Shown here: positions 43,203 to 56,568 of the stretch, one piece after another
Layout of the letters: every line of letters starts with the position of its first letter
How positions within the stretch are numbered: position 1 is the first letter of the stretch
Source: Adiantum capillus-veneris
Taxonomy: Eukaryota; Streptophyta; Polypodiopsida; Polypodiales; Pteridaceae
Assembly: GCA_014529385.2 (NCBI GenBank)
Contig: CM043959.1
Location: forward strand, 7,228,026-7,292,025
Direction: 5' to 3'
DNA length: 64,000 nt
Program-made: the position numbers and the translations under genes
Notes under the pieces: generated by a model
What the model saw: only the letters and a program-made list of their open reading frames with translations
What the model was told of the DNA's origin: nothing
Database searches by the model: none

Positions 43203-44269
43203 ACATGGATCACGATCCATGTACCTTTTGGGCAAAATGTGCTGAAACTATTTCCTTTGCTTAGAACAGATTCTCAGGCATCAAAACCTTGAGTTTGGTA
43301 AGAAATAGAGTGCTAAAAGATTTAAAAAAATCAAAAGATTGGGGTAAGCAGAGCAAAACCTTGAAAAAAGGAAAAAACAATGAAAAACTGAACTTTTACT
43401 TGTCCAAATTCAAAAAAGGATGAGAATTGGGATCAATTAGAAGCAGGGAATCAATAAAATCAAATTTCATGAACAGATATTTCCCAACATAAATCGCGAT
43501 CCATGTTCCTTTTAGACAATTGATAGTAAGATTTTATCAGTGTACTCCTGATTACTAAGTGAAAAACTTTTCCAAAAGGAGCCATAGACAAAAAGTGAAA
43601 AAAGTTGGTCAAAATACCAGAAAAGGAGTTGTTTGCAAAAAACCACAAAATAGACACAAAATCAATCCAAAAAGACTTGGGGAATAGCATCAGCATACCT
43701 TGTGTGATCAGCTCACAAAGTGTCAGTCCAAAATCTTGCCAAACATGGATCGCGATCCATGTACCTTTTTGAAATTATGAGAGATAAAAGGCAAGCAGGG
43801 AAGTGGTAACAATTGAAACACTTTCTCCCAAAGGAACCTTACCGGAAAATTTTTCAAAAAGAGGGCAAAAAGGAGAAAAAATCAGATCAAGGGGAAAACC
43901 ACTGAAACAAACCCTAAAACTGACTTTTGTCTGTCCTAAAAAGCTTTAAAGCATCCAAAAACCATATAGACAACATCACTAGGCCAAGGACTAGCTCTGG
44001 GACAAAATTCAATGTATTTTGACACAAAGAAACATGGATCGCGATCCATGTTCCCTTGACATAAAATTGTAGAGTTGAATTTGGGTGCAAGAAACCATCA
44101 CAACAGCTCAGTACTGACAGAAGGTCAGGCAAAGTGACAAAATCAACTTAGCCTCCAATCCAAAGGTTCATTTCCAAAAAAATTGGTACCATAATACTCT
44201 TAATCATGTTAAATTTGATGATGGCAACAAAAGTTCAATTGGCTTCTCAACATCGATCACGATCCATGT
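43203..44269. repeat. Element B leader palindrome cluster
   Basis: Five copies lie at 43203-43222, 43487-43506, 43743-43762, 44032-44051 and 44250-44269. Those at 43743 and 44032 are perfect ACATGGATCGCGATCCATGT; the others differ at one to three positions. All continue with GTACC or GTTCC, mostly followed by a T-rich run. Steps are 284, 256, 289 and 218 bp. The rest of 42669-44726 holds no gene; a 23-bp unit is doubled at about 42720-42765. Confidence 0.92.
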
Positions 44270-44726
44270 ACCTCTGAGTCAGAATAGAGACAGAAAATTA
44301 CCATACAAAGAGCTAGTCCATAGCAACCTGGTGCATCTTTCAAAATTGGAATTGGATCCGAATTGTTGAGGTTGGGTAGGGAATTGTGTGCTAAGTTTTG
44401 TTGAATAAAAGCAAGAACTAACAAGAATGGCTGTAAGCTCACAACTATCAAGCAAATTCTTGACAGGTTGCAGGTACTGGATGATACTACCCAGCAAGCA
44501 AGATCAAACAAGAGATTCAAACTATTTAATGGGGTAACTCGGTTTGGATTTTGTATTACCAATTCTTCATGAATTTTCGGTCAGGAAGATTGTACCAGAA
44601 TAGGAACCCCAACATCTTTGATCAAGGGAGTAATCACTTGACGAAAGAAAGTGTGAATCAGAGGCCTTTGGAACCATTTTAGAAGAGAGTTTCTCTGACA
44701 CTTCGTCTGAGAGATCATACAGCTTC

Positions 44727-46336
44727 ATGGCTGAAGATTCTAACAAGTCAAACCCTAAGGGAACAACTTCGATGGGTGCAGGTCCTTCTCAGCTTGAATC
44801 TGATGTAAAATTGTTGTATTTGAAGTTTCAATTCGAAAATGTGCTTAAGGCCAAAATCTATAAGGATGGAATAGACCGCTACTATGTTAAGTTGGAAAAT
44901 AAGCCGAGCGAGTTCAGAGACCTTGTAGATGTTGATTATGACAGGGATAAATATTTTGACCGAGAGGGAGTAATATACCTGGTGGTTCATAACCCTTTTA
45001 TTGTGGATAATGGGGAATGACTGGCACCAAGGACAAGGTAGATAGTGAACTGGCCGATGCACCACCCAAAATGGAGAAACAAAACGCGGTACTCAGACGC
45101 GCCAATGAGATAGAGCGCCTTAACACAGACAACACATATGTGGGTCTTTATAAGTTCAATAATGGAGAACAAACACTCTATTACAGATGCGACGAGCCCC
45201 GCATCAAAGAATTGACAAATCGAAAGAACTTGTATGTTTACACGTACACGGATGGTGGAAGTATTCAGGTGGTCATAATAGACAAGTATGGCCGAAAGTA
45301 CTCCTCCAATGGATCGAAAAGAGTTAGAGAGATATACATATTTTGGAGGACCACTCCACCAATATTATGTAAATCCAGAAGAGGTAAAAACCACGCTACA
45401 CACACCAGACCTAAGACGGTAACCGTGAGCCCCTTGAGAACCAGGGTAGAGGATTCTTATGGACATGAACCAGTCCCAAAAACAAGAACTTTAGGATCGA
45501 CCGTGTCTAGGGCTTCCATGAACACACATAGGCGCATTACTGTTCTTGACATCACTTACACCACTGGAATCCCACCGACTATTACACGAGATTGGCTTGA
45601 TGAACGTATAGCGGATAGGATACCACTGCTAGTACCAAGAGGAGATTATGAACCTAGAGAAGCCACACCAGGCGGACCACGAGTTGTTAGAATGGTTACA
45701 GAGGCTAGACGTATGCGACCATATCAAGTGGAAAAATGCGTACTAAAAAAGTATAATGGATCCGGAGATTTGTATGCCCATGTTTCAATCTTCAAACAAG
45801 TGTTGAGAGTGGAACAGGTAACTGATTTCCACACTCAATATGAAGGATTTGGGTTGACATTAGAAGGTACTGCCTTGACTTGGTTCCAACCATTAAACAG
45901 CTTGGAATTCCCAAGTATCGAGCAACTTCTCCGAGAATCCGCTGAGGAATTCTCAAAAAGAGGGATCAAGCATAACACTGTCTCCCAGATCTATGCATTT
46001 AGGCAAAAGGAAAAAGAGAAAGTGAAGGAAGCATCGCTTCGTTTCAAGCAGTACATAGAAAGATGCCCTGCTCGGGAACTACCTCAGGATGAAAGACTAT
46101 CAGTACTTTTCATAGAAGGATTACGAAATGACACGCTCAAAAAGGACTTGCACTTGAAGGCATGTGTAACTTTTGAGCAAGTCACAAAAGAGGCATTGTA
46201 TCTTGTAGACAACTGCAAGACATATGGGGAGGTGACTGAAGACATAGATCAGGGGATGAATAGCCCCTCTTCAACCACTAGTGAGTCCACAACAAAATTA
46301 GGAGGGCAAAACCCAACTGTGCCGGACGTTGATTGA
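44727..46336 (+). CDS. Element B Gag region
   Basis: A short ORF (44727-45020) is followed by a 439-aa ORF (45017-46336). The latter has the family N-terminal block ending VVIIDKYGRKY, then a retrotransposon gag domain with TALTWFQPLNSLEF, LLRESAEEFSKRGI, LFIEGLRNDTLKKDL and TKEALYLVDNCKTYGE. It is collinear with A's Gag at 7821-9011. Confidence 0.88.
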
Positions 46337-46525
46337 ATGATCGAGAAAGTGATCAGGAGGATAAATCAAGAAAACAAGACGTACCCAAACACACGATAAC
46401 CGCCCACCCGAAAATGCGATACTTGTGGAGGAAATCATCCAACCCAGTGGTGAACCTTCAACAAAGGCCAGGAGCAAACGCACAACGAATATTGAAATGG
46501 TGTGCTACAGAACAAAAATGGACAA

Positions 46526-46797
46526 GGGTGAAAGCATGACTGGGTGGTACACTTTTATGGGTTGATTACTAGTTTTGAATAGCTACACTATTAGACGTGG
46601 CGTGTAGTAAATTTTTGCAAATTAATTCTAAATTTGGTGCCAAACAGCTTTTTAGATTCTCGTCTTCAAGAGCTATTCAATGATATATCTCACGCCTTGG
46701 GTTCTTCTATCTTTGTCAAACATATTATAGCTATTAATTTGCCAAATAGTGATGTCTCGGACACAGCTTTGGTATCCACCTAGTCATGCTTTCATCC
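46526..46797. mobile_element. 272-bp MITE inserted in element B
   Basis: Terminal inverted repeats are GGGTGAAAGCATGACTGGGT on the left and, read inward from the right, GGATGAAAGCATGACTAGGT. They are flanked by ACAA on both sides (46522-46525 and 46798-46801). Element A lacks the insert at the matching place: it reads ATGGACAAACCATG where B has ATGGACAA, insert, ACAAACCATG. This empty-site comparison confirms the insertion. It has no coding capacity; superfamily is unassigned. Confidence 0.88.
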
Positions 46798-46902
46798 ACA
46801 AACCATGAAACTCATGAATGTTTCTATAATCGGAACTATGGTAGAGAGAGACAGTACGGACCACATGGGGGACAACAACTTTCGTCCCCTCCAAGGTACT
46901 AA

Positions 46903-48026
46903 GTGGGGCAAAATAACACAATCTTGGGGCAAGAAAAATCTCAACCTGTGTTGGGACATCAACCTCCCTTACCCCAAGAAAATAGGGTTATGCTAAGGAT
47001 TTCTCAACCCATAGAACCACCTTCTGATCAGAGTATGGTCCAAGTAGTCTCATATGAAGAAGATTCAGACAATACTTATGAGAGGGGATTTGATGGGAAT
47101 GCATATGCTCCAGAGGGACATAATCCATGGATAATTCCAGGAGAAATTCCCGAGCCCTCATACATAGCACAAACAACTAAAAAGCATTATTTGGTCGATG
47201 ATAATATGCTTATGTTCATGGAAAATCAGGGCTACAAACCTAGGGGATGCCCTCTTAGAACAGGACAACCAATGGGAGCTCCACAAGCTTCTCCACCACC
47301 TGTAGGACCATGCTATGAATGTGACGGTGACCAGTGGGCTAGAGTTTGTCCAAACAAAGAAGAATGGGTAAAATGTTTTGGATTCTGTGATGACGGATGC
47401 ACGATCGATCATCTCATTCCACACTGTCCAAAAAACCCCGAAAACAAACGAAAATCAACCATGAACAAATGGGGATTGTGCCAAGCTCGAGTGGATCAGA
47501 AATAGAACCAATTTTTTTGATAAACGCGGTCACTAGAGCTCAAGCACATGAGGCAGCAAGGAACGTCCCAGCCAGCCAAACAGAGATAGACAACTTGTCT
47601 GTCCGAACCCCTAGAAAATCCTGGAAGGCAAAACGAAACAAAATGAAAGCCAAAAGGGAAAAGGGAAAAACGGCCTTGGAAACCAAATTGCTGAAAACAG
47701 AGAAACAACTCAAAAGGGAAAGAGACCTTAAGGGCAACAACGAGAGAAAAAAACCATCGGATCTGCCATCAAGAGGGTCAGTCTTGGTAGACAAGGTGTT
47801 CGAACCTTTGGACGCAATTTTGAAAGCTTACGAGGCAAGGCTAAAGCTTAACCAAACCCAAGAGGATAGGTGGTTAACGTACCCTCATCCGGGCTATGAG
47901 AAACAGAGGCTAAAGATGTGCAAGGAGCTCATCCAAGACGCTCAAGTGCTTATGGAACCATCAGTTCCTACGGCTCCAAGAATCGAGGTACTAATCCAAG
48001 AAAAGATTCAAGAGTTAGAGGGGTAG
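46903..48026 (+). CDS. Element B zinc knuckles and charged linker
   Basis: ORF 46903-47505 contains CYECDGDQWARVCP and a second cysteine-rich block CFGFCDDGCTIDHLIPHCP near 47311-47430. ORF 47397-48026 is rich in Lys and Glu with the conserved phrase ILKAYEARLKLNQTQEDRW. It is collinear with the A region at 9067-9700. Confidence 0.75.
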
Positions 48027-48689
48027 GTAATTAAAGAGAATAACCTACCAAATCTTGTAGAGACGAAACACCATTGGATACAAGGGTGGTAGCCAATACA
48101 ACAGATGGAACGCATTCTCAAGTACCAACGCCAATTCCGGAGGTAGAAGAACAATGGCTTCAAGAGCTATGGGAACATATCAGGAATAGAAAGGATGGAA
48201 GTTCCACACTTGTCTCAGATCCTATCCCAAAAAATCCACCTGGAGCGTGAGCTCTACCCAAATGACATCAGATCATTGTATGGCAATGCAGGCACAACAA
48301 TATCAAAAGACAATAAACCATAGTCATTGAAGACTTTACCTTCATTTATTGGTAATCCTGAAACTCGATCGGAGGTAAGGAAAGTCCCATCTCAATGCAA
48401 AGCCAATCCTAAGATGATGGATACTAAAACTCTTCACGAGCTGATGTCATCCCCTATCCGTTGTACACTGACTTTGTCAGAGTTACTGCATATCAGACCG
48501 CATCTTTGGGACGATGTTGGAAATTTTTGGGAAAAAATAGGGCTAGTAATTTCTTCACCCGAGGTTTCTCTAAACACTCTAAAGACACAACCCTCGAAAC
48601 AAACTAAACATGAGCCAGTACCCGTAAACAAGGTAGGGATTATTGTGAAGGTGAAGAAGGAAATACTACCCTACCAGTGGAGTACAAAG

Positions 48690-49015
48690 AGATTAAGTCA
48701 ATAGAAATCTTGGATAGCGGGGCTGGAATAGCCATAGCTACCAAAGCCATGTGGAAAAAATGGAAAAAACCTGCTCTCAGAAAGACACGAATGAAACTTC
48801 AATTGGTAGATGGGTATCTGGAAAGATCCATAGGCATCTTGGAGCAGATAGTAGTAAACTCTTGTGGAATTGCATGAACACACATTCGCTATTATGAATT
48901 TCAATGAAAGCAGTAATTTCGACATCATATTGGGCAGACCATTCATGTGTCAGCTCAAAATGGTGCAAGATTGGGGCTACGACTATATCTATCTCAGGAA
49001 TAAGGATGTCACTAC
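48690..49015 (+). CDS. Element B retropepsin before RT
   Basis: The translation includes SIEILDSGAGIAIATKAMW, an aspartic-protease active-site loop. About 75 residues on comes NFDIILGRPFMCQLKMVQDW, the second protease motif. This is the standard Ty3/gypsy protease position. It matters because the same element has a second retropepsin-like domain after integrase. The flanking 48027-48690 and 49016-50196 segments carry collinear but poorly conserved linker sequence. Confidence 0.8.
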
Positions 49016-50196
49016 AAAAATTAGTGTCATAGATCATAGCTATAAAGACGTAGAAAGAACCCCTAAAGAAGACTTGCATTTCACAACTGACCAGGAAGGA
49101 GGAATATCGGCTTGGCTACAGAAAAAACTGACGAGTGGATAGGAGAAGCTTTGAAATGTGGAAGTCTAAAAAATGAAAACTGCATTCTTGATAGGACTGC
49201 ACAAGACGAGGCATACATACTAGAGCCTTTTCCAGAAGAGACGTTCGAACCTTTTGGATGGCAACAAAATACTAGCTACTCTTGATGTTTGTGTAAACGA
49301 GGTGACCCTCACCAAATTCTGTGATGAGGAAGGGTATGATATCATTCCACTCCAGATGATGGGTGTCAACCTAACTCCAAAGACAGAGGGAGAAGTCCTT
49401 GACCAGGACGGGGTGGCGGATTGCCGATGCATAGTGGACGAAATCTCTGTAAGAGACCTTGACCAAACGGATGAAGAAAATTTCCAAGACTCCACTGATA
49501 AGATGCTAGAGGATAACGTGAATGATGAGTTGTCTAGTAGCTCAAGTCAGAGCATCAAATGGAAGGATCGATGGGTGATCTACTATGATTTCCCAAACCA
49601 AAACCCTCGAAGACAACACAGGTATCGAGATAAACGCAGAAACAACCAAAACAAGCACAACGAGGACTCAATACCTCAATTAACTGACAAAATGTAGTAC
49701 TTAAGATTAGTAGAAGCAACTGATTGCCTCAAGGACAGGATATCAAAGAAGTACGTGAAACCTGACTCAACCAAAACCAAATAAAAAAAAACAAACACAC
49801 AAAAACAAAAAAATGAGAAAAAATACCGAAAAATTGATTAAGTTGTCCAAAATGGAGCGCCAAGTCAATTACAATGAATTGAAGCGAGCCTTGAATGAAG
49901 TTTGAACAACAGAAACGGAAACTAACGAGGAATCAAATGATGATAAATTTGATGCACCTTTCCACTATAAGAAGTATACCATTCAGGATAGGAAGAGCAT
50001 GGTGCAAAAACCCAAATGAGATCCCAAAGAACCAGGAATTTCATATGATGGGCCTGAAAACACCAAAAGCATCAACTTAGTAGAACTAGGTGAGGAGCCT
50101 AAACCAGCATACATTTCCACGGACCTTACTGAAGAGGAAGAGCAATATCTAGTTGATACGCTCAGACAATATAAAGATGTCTTTGCATGGTCATAC

Positions 50197-52853
50197 TGAA
50201 GCGGTCCGGGGCGGGCAACAAGAAGAGCAACCTCTAGACACCCTTCAAGGCTCCCGTGCTGCTCAATGGGGCTGGGACACAACACAACACAAACCAAAAC
50301 AACAAACCCCAGCCAAATCCCAACTACACAAGGGGCACAACCTAGTTTAAGAGCGAACTAGGACGCAAAAGAGGAGAATCGTTAGAGCAACCCACAAACA
50401 AGCAAGGAATTTACACTAACCCTAACACCAATGGAACACTCCCACACACTAAAAAACGAGAGAGAGAGAGATAGTGCTCGGGATGCTTTGAAACGTATCA
50501 GCAATGATCAAGCAAACACAACTATATATTTAAGAAAGAGAGAGAAAGGGGGAGGGGGTGCTTGTTGCATTAATACCTTCTTACAAATCTGTCATGACAA
50601 ATCAAAGTGAGATTAGTATTTGTTCAACATAGCCTGAGTAAATTACACCACAATACATCACAAGAAAAAAGCCACCCCAATCACTGTCTTAAGGCCAGGG
50701 GAGTCCTCTCCACCCTGTCGCCCTCTTACAGCATGTGGGATTTATGGCTAAATGGATAACAATACCCGGAGACAAGCTATCAAGAACTTAAATAAAACAC
50801 CAAGACACTTACACATCATTATTGTCCATGACTTCACGTTGGAAGGGAGACAAGGTATCCATGCTTAGTCCAAATTCACCCTCCTTGATTCAGCAAATGT
50901 TGGGCTTACTCTAGTAGGAGAAATGATAGATTTCCTACTCTCAATTTAATAATCACTCTCTCTTACAATGGCATAGAGTTCCCTTGCTAATCACCCCTAA
51001 TACAACACATACATATGACTAATGCCAATGAGATTCCACTCAAGAGCTCCTTCTCAAGAGGTTGAGCTTGGCTTCTCAAGCTATAGCATAGTGCTCTTTC
51101 TTCTCCCCCCTTTTTGTGCTAGCTACACCCTCCTTTTATAGCAATTTTGAAGGCTAGGGTTACTCCTCTAACCATGGTTGGGTTAGATTTTCAGCAATTT
51201 ATCTAATTTCTTTTGCTTGGAATTATCAAGAAGTTGGTGGGGAAAGAGAGAGGAGAGAAATGGAGGTGATAGGACTTTTCATAGTGGGTTAGTGTTAGTA
51301 GAGTTAGTATTAATTTACAAATGGAATTGGATATTTACAATGGGAGTATCCATGTAGGATACAAATAAGGAAGAAAAACTCTTAAGAGGTAAGAAAAGGT
51401 GGATTTCTTACAAGGTTGATGCTCCAAGTGTCTTGAGTAGGGCCAATTTTGACGCTTGTTGACGGTCCACTAGCTTTGACGGTACATTTTTTCTCCACTC
51501 TTGACCTTCCTTGAGAGACAAGGTAATTGAAGCTGAGTAATCAACCACCATGATGCTGTCTTTTAAGCGAAGAGGCTGAATTTTGTGGTTTTTTGATAGA
51601 TATGGGTAATTTGGAGGAGGAAAAATGAGACTAGGTGGTCAATTTTGGAATGGAATTGTGTGTGGGAGGTATGAGTTCACTATGGTTTCTCTTATTCTTC
51701 AAGGTTGAGGAGAAGGTGAGTAGGGTGCAGAGAGGAGTGGTGAGAGAGGTGGGGATGATGAGTGGAGAAGTGTGTGTGAAAGAGGAAAATGATAAAGTGA
51801 AAGAGAGAGTGTGGTTGCATAGCATGGGAAAACTGGGGTCCACTAATAAAATCATAGCTCACAGCTCGTAGCTCAAAAAAATATGAAAAAATTTGAGGCA
51901 AAAGTTCAGCCCACAATCTACAACTTTTGTTTGTATCACCTTTTCAAATTCGGAGAGCAAGTGAACTTTAAAAATTCAGCAAAACCGACCGTTTTTTTCC
52001 ACTGCACAAGGTCCTTGTGGGGTCCTTCTTTGGATGATTCTTTTGAATACCTCCAAGAGTGAGCCCTCCATAGTGCATGTATGCATGCCACCTACCCTTG
52101 ACCTTATTTGGTAGGTCTATAATTGAAGATATTGTTGAGATCATGATATAATTGAATAGTACAACTAAGAAAATCAAATATTGAGGGGTCTAAAATATGT
52201 ACATGTCAAATATAAATAATATAAGTGGAAAAAATATAAAGGGGTCAAAAGAAATCTCTCTCATTATGAGGCTATCATAAAAAGATAAATATTTTTGGTG
52301 TTCTAATTTTTTAGAAAAAAAACAAAATAGATGTAGGAAGGGAAAAATCACAATAGTGAAAAAATATACACATAAATAAAACTAGTTTTTTTGGATTTTT
52401 GTTGGGGTGGAGTTACACCAAATATAAGAGAAGCTTACATAAAAATATTTCTATATGGAATAAAGAGTATGAAAAATGGTAAGAAAAATTGTGGTAATGG
52501 TGAGGCAATGTACAGAGCATAAATAACACACACCTAGGTAGAAATATTTAAATAAATACCAAAATAATTATGAAAAAATATTTTATTTAGGCCCTATATA
52601 CAAAGAAATATTTACATACGCATGGGCCATAATATACTTATATTTTTTATATTTTTTATATTTTTGGCTCAACTAGCCCAATGACTAGCTAATTGAGGGT
52701 TTTTTATTTCAGTAAGGAGATATGGGAAAAGTCCCCTAACTCACACGCACCTATATACAGTGAAAGGGTGAGGGTAACCACAGTGTTTGAGTGATTTGAT
52801 AGGGTGAGATAACTCACTATGGCAATTACAGAGAGCCGAAAAAACGGCTATCA
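50197..52853. mobile_element. Solo LTR of the element C family, inserted in element B
   Basis: A 2657-bp LTR starts TGAAGCGGTCC and ends CGGCTATCA. It matches the C LTRs, best in its second half. It interrupts the B sequence for FAWSYKDLKG: ATAC precedes it (50193-50196) and follows it (52854-52857), a 4-bp duplication. No internal region is present, so recombination between two LTRs probably removed the body. It is clearly more diverged from the two C LTRs than they are from each other. Confidence 0.9.
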
Positions 52854-54190
52854 ATACAAAGATCTAAAGGGGATAGATCCTGAGATCTATCAGCACACGA
52901 TTCCCCTTAAGAGTGACACCAGACCACGCAGACTACGTCCTTACACGTACAATGAAACTTTTGCCAAGAAAATTAAGGAGGAGATAGACAAACTGAAGGA
53001 CGTCGAGTTTATCTACGAGATTGAGCACACCGATTGGGTGTTCGTGATTGTGGTGGTACCCAAAAAGAATGGGAAACTGCGTGTTTGTGTAAACCTCAAA
53101 CAGGTAAATGCAACCACCATCAGGGATAACTATCCACTGCCAATAACTGACCATGTTATTGAGAGGGTAGCATGGAAAGAGGCTTATAGTTTCTTGGATG
53201 GATTCTAAGGCTACAACAAGTTGACGATCAAAGCGAAAGATCAGCATAAGAAAGCTTTTGTGACAACGTGGGGTGTATTTGCCTACAAGGTAATGCCTTT
53301 CGGCTTGACCAATACCATGGCTACATTTCAAATACTAATGAGCCACGCATTCAGCGAATATCTCAGACAATTTCTAGAGATCTACATGGATAGTCTTTGT
53401 GTTCACTCTCAATGACGAAGTGACCACATCACTCATCTAGGGAAAGTCTTTGAAAAATGCAAAACGTATCGTATTTGCTTAAACCCAAAAAAATGTGTCT
53501 TCAAGGTAAGACAAGGAAGAATTTTGGGACACATTGTGTCCAAAAACGGAATTTCAACTGATCAAGAAAATGTACAAATAATTGTTGCACTACCGAGATC
53601 AACGAAGATAAAAGAAGTGCAAGCATTTATGGGGCATTGCGGGTACTACAGGCGTTTCATATATATGTATGTTGTAATAGATAAGCCATTATATGCCCTC
53701 ATAACTAAGTTCGAATGGATGGAGGAATGTGAGTAGGCTTTCCAAAAATTGAAGCAGTAGTTAATTTTTGGCTCCAATTTTGTGAGCCCCTGATTGGAGA
53801 AAAATCTTTCATGTCCATGTGGACACATCAGCCTATGCCATTGGGTGCATATTAGCCCAGCCAGGAGAGAAGAAAATGGATTTTCCCATTTGCTACTCTA
53901 GTCGGCAACTAAACAAAGCACAGATAAATTATACCACCACGGAAAGAGAGGGTCTGGGAATGATCTATGTTGTCAAGAAGTTTAGACACTACCTTCTAGC
54001 AAACAAGTTTATCTTCTTCGTGGATCATTAAGAACTGCTATATCTAGTAAACAAACCTTGCAACACTGGAAGAATTGTTCGCTGGTTTATACTGCTACTT
54101 GAGTTTGACTTCACGGTGGTAGTAAAAAAGGGGACCACACACCAAAGAGCAGATCATCTTTCACGACTATTTCATGGGGAAGCACCTGAG
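52854..54190 (+). CDS. Element B RT and RNase H
   Basis: The RT part contains PKKNGKLRVCVNLKQVNATT and VMPFGLTNTMATFQ, then the GHCGYYRRFIYMYVVI connection block at 53630-53680. RNase H begins DTSAYAIGCILAQPG near 53820 and ends near ADHLSRLFHGEAPEGVDYD at 54150-54200. It is collinear with A at 10548-11900. Confidence 0.88.
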
Positions 54191-54335
54191 GGTGTCGATT
54201 ATGACCTTCCTGATTCATATTTGTTTAACACCGAAATATTGCCGAGATGGAGCGAAGAGGTCATTCCTCTACTCACAATTGGCTCATTGCAGATAGAAAG
54301 ACAACCATCAATTATCCATCAAACACAAAATCTCC

Positions 54336-55939
54336 AGCTTTTAGCAGGACGGTTGTACAAACATGGTAGGGATGGGATACTAAGACTATGTGTACAGCCC
54401 AAAGATACCACCTACTACCTCAAACAAGCTCATATACAAAATACGGGATTTCACAATGATGAAACACAGACAAGCCAACAGCTACAAAGATTGGGTGCCT
54501 ACTAGCCAAACATGGAACCCAATGTCCATACATATGTAAAATCCTGCGATAGTTGTATAATGCAACCCCCAATGGAACATGCCACCATGTTTCGCATAGT
54601 ACAAGCACCTAAATGGAGTGCTCACATAGTTGAGTACTTAAAAAACCAAAACTTTCCAATTGAATGGGGCAAAGCAAGAATGAGAACTGTCTAAGAAGAG
54701 GCCAAACACTATCTGCTCATTGCCAACCAACTGTATAGGCGAGGAAAGGACAAACAACTTTGGCTATGTGCTACAAAAAGCGAATATTACGTTATCCTAG
54801 ATCAAGCACACTCATGACAGCCAAGGGGACACTTATCTGCTGATAAAACGACAAGGCTTGTGTTACACTCAGGCATATGGTGGCCAGCCCTATTTATGGA
54901 TGCAGAGACATATGTCAAACAATGTGATGAATGTCAACGCACAAAACCACCCCAAAAGAGAGATGAAATGCCACTAAGGCCAATGATGGGCTTACGTGCT
55001 TTTGCCAAATGGGCCATTGACTTCATTGGTCCCATCATACCTCCAGGATACAGGACTCACACACAATACATCATCGTAGTAACAGACTACATGACAAAAT
55101 GCGCGAAAGCAAAAGCAACCCAAAAAAATGATGCAAGAACCACAGCTCAGTTCCTTTTCAAAAACATTTTTACGAGATATGGACTATCAATTGAAATAGT
55201 GAGAGATAGGGGAACACACTTTTTGAACGACGTCATTGAAAGCCTCCTTGACAAATTCATGGTGGTCCATCACAAATCGGCACCCTATCACCCGTAGGCT
55301 AATGGGCAGGCAGAGCGTACCAACAAAACCTTATGCACCGTGCTCACGAAGATAGTCAGCGACTCAAGAAATGATTGGGATCAAAAGCTACACACAGCCT
55401 TATGGGCTCACCAAGTAGTTTTTAAAACTTCCATTGGAACGACTCCCTTTAACCTGGTATTCGGGATTAATGTGATCCTGCCATTGGAATTCCTAATCAA
55501 ATCCCTACGAGTGGCAACACAGTTCAGATGGACGGGCCATGAGCTATCGGAGAGATTAGACACCCTAGAACAATTAGATGAAACCAGACTTAGGACGATA
55601 GCTGGCATATATGCTAAAAAAAAACAAATGAAAGCTTTTCATGATCAACACGTGGTTGGAAAGGAGTTTCAAAAAGTGGATTACATTCTCATGTATACCC
55701 TCAAACAACACTCTAGAAAACTCAAAAAACGAGGAATGGGGCCTTTTGTAATACATGGTATATCACAAAGCGGCACCATCAAACTTGCAACATCAGCAAG
55801 AGAGGAAATGCCTAATTGGACGAGTGGCTGCAGATTAAAGAAATATCTTCTTTCGCTAACACCAGATGAACTCGCAACACTCCATGCAGCAGCTCAACAG
55901 AGTCGTCAAGCACAGGACATTCGGAAACAAGCACAATAG
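54336..55939 (+). CDS. Element B tandem H2C2 domains and integrase
   Basis: The first H2C2 region (54336-54580) reads GRLYKHGRDGILRLCVQ, then QAHIQNTGFH, and VKSCDSCIM. The second (54720-54960) reads NQLYRRGKDKQLWLCA, then GIWWPALFMDAETYVKQCDE. The integrase core follows with KWAIDFIGPIIPPGY, VTDYMTK and YGLSIEIVRDRGTHFLND. The C-terminal part at 55340-55939 includes KTSIGTTPFNLVFGINVILP. The duplication is shared with element A. Confidence 0.87.
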
Positions 55940-56059
55940 GAAGCCAAACTCCGAATATTAAAATGCAAAGAACAAGCAAACTTCTAGAGGAAAGCACAAC
56001 AGGAAGTGTCTATTGAGAATGCTCCAATAGAATCCATACAAACAGAAGCTACATGGTTA

Positions 56060-56404
56060 GGAGGAATGGATCTATGCATTCATTTACAACTTGCTGACGG
56101 CACCACCGAATGAGCCTTAGTGGACATAGGGGCCAGAGCTAATGTGTTTAACTATTCCACTTTCAAAAAAATTACACAGGAACCTCTAATGCCCAACACT
56201 ATGGAATTCAAAGTAGCAAACAAAGGCACTATGGATAGTTTGGGCCACATAAATTTACCAGTCACCATTGAGGAAATAGTTTATTCGCATCAATTTCATG
56301 TGGTTGAAGATCAACATCTTAATGAAGCAGCCATTCCGTCTTCTCCAATTACTATTGTTCGTACCACACAGCTTCCAGGGAACCTCGCCACCAATAGCCA
56401 CTGA
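56060..56404 (+). CDS. Element B second retropepsin-like domain, after integrase
   Basis: The translation contains LHLQLADGTTE and ALVDIGARANVFNYSTFKK, then VYSHQFHVVEDQ, which aligns with the A ORF segment IYPHKFYVVEDE. It lies just downstream of integrase, as in A, which supports a family feature rather than a chance ORF. Confidence 0.65.
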
Positions 56405-56554
56405 ACACATTGTTCAGTACCTATCTCTTGCACATCATTTTGTTTCCCCATGCATATCCTCCATCAGCATCATAGATCCACAATATATGGCTATGCATAG
56501 ACACGGGTTATTCCCATGCACTCTTACACATGTTCGTCGCGGACAACTCACTCT

Positions 56555-56567
56555 AGGAAGGGGAAAA
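56555..56567 (+). promoter_or_regulatory. Element B polypurine tract
   Basis: AGGAAGGGGAAAA matches the position of A's internal tract at 15044-15057. TGTGGCAAG follows and could be the start of a 3' LTR, but I could not match it to the 5' side. Confidence 0.5.
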
Positions 56568-56568
56568 T

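Larger units (their letters stand above)
42300..56568 (+). mobile_element. Element B: Ty3/gypsy LTR retrotransposon related to A (fossil)
   Basis: Parts in order are LTR end, primer site, palindrome-bearing leader, gag N-terminal ORFs, gag, zinc knuckles, protease, RT, RNase H, two H2C2 domains, integrase and a second retropepsin-like domain. It is collinear with element A. A 272-bp MITE (46526-46797) and a solo C-family LTR (50197-52853) are inserted in it. The copy is heavily decayed, with many breaks. Its outer ends are not resolved, so the coordinates are the minimum extent. Confidence 0.88.
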
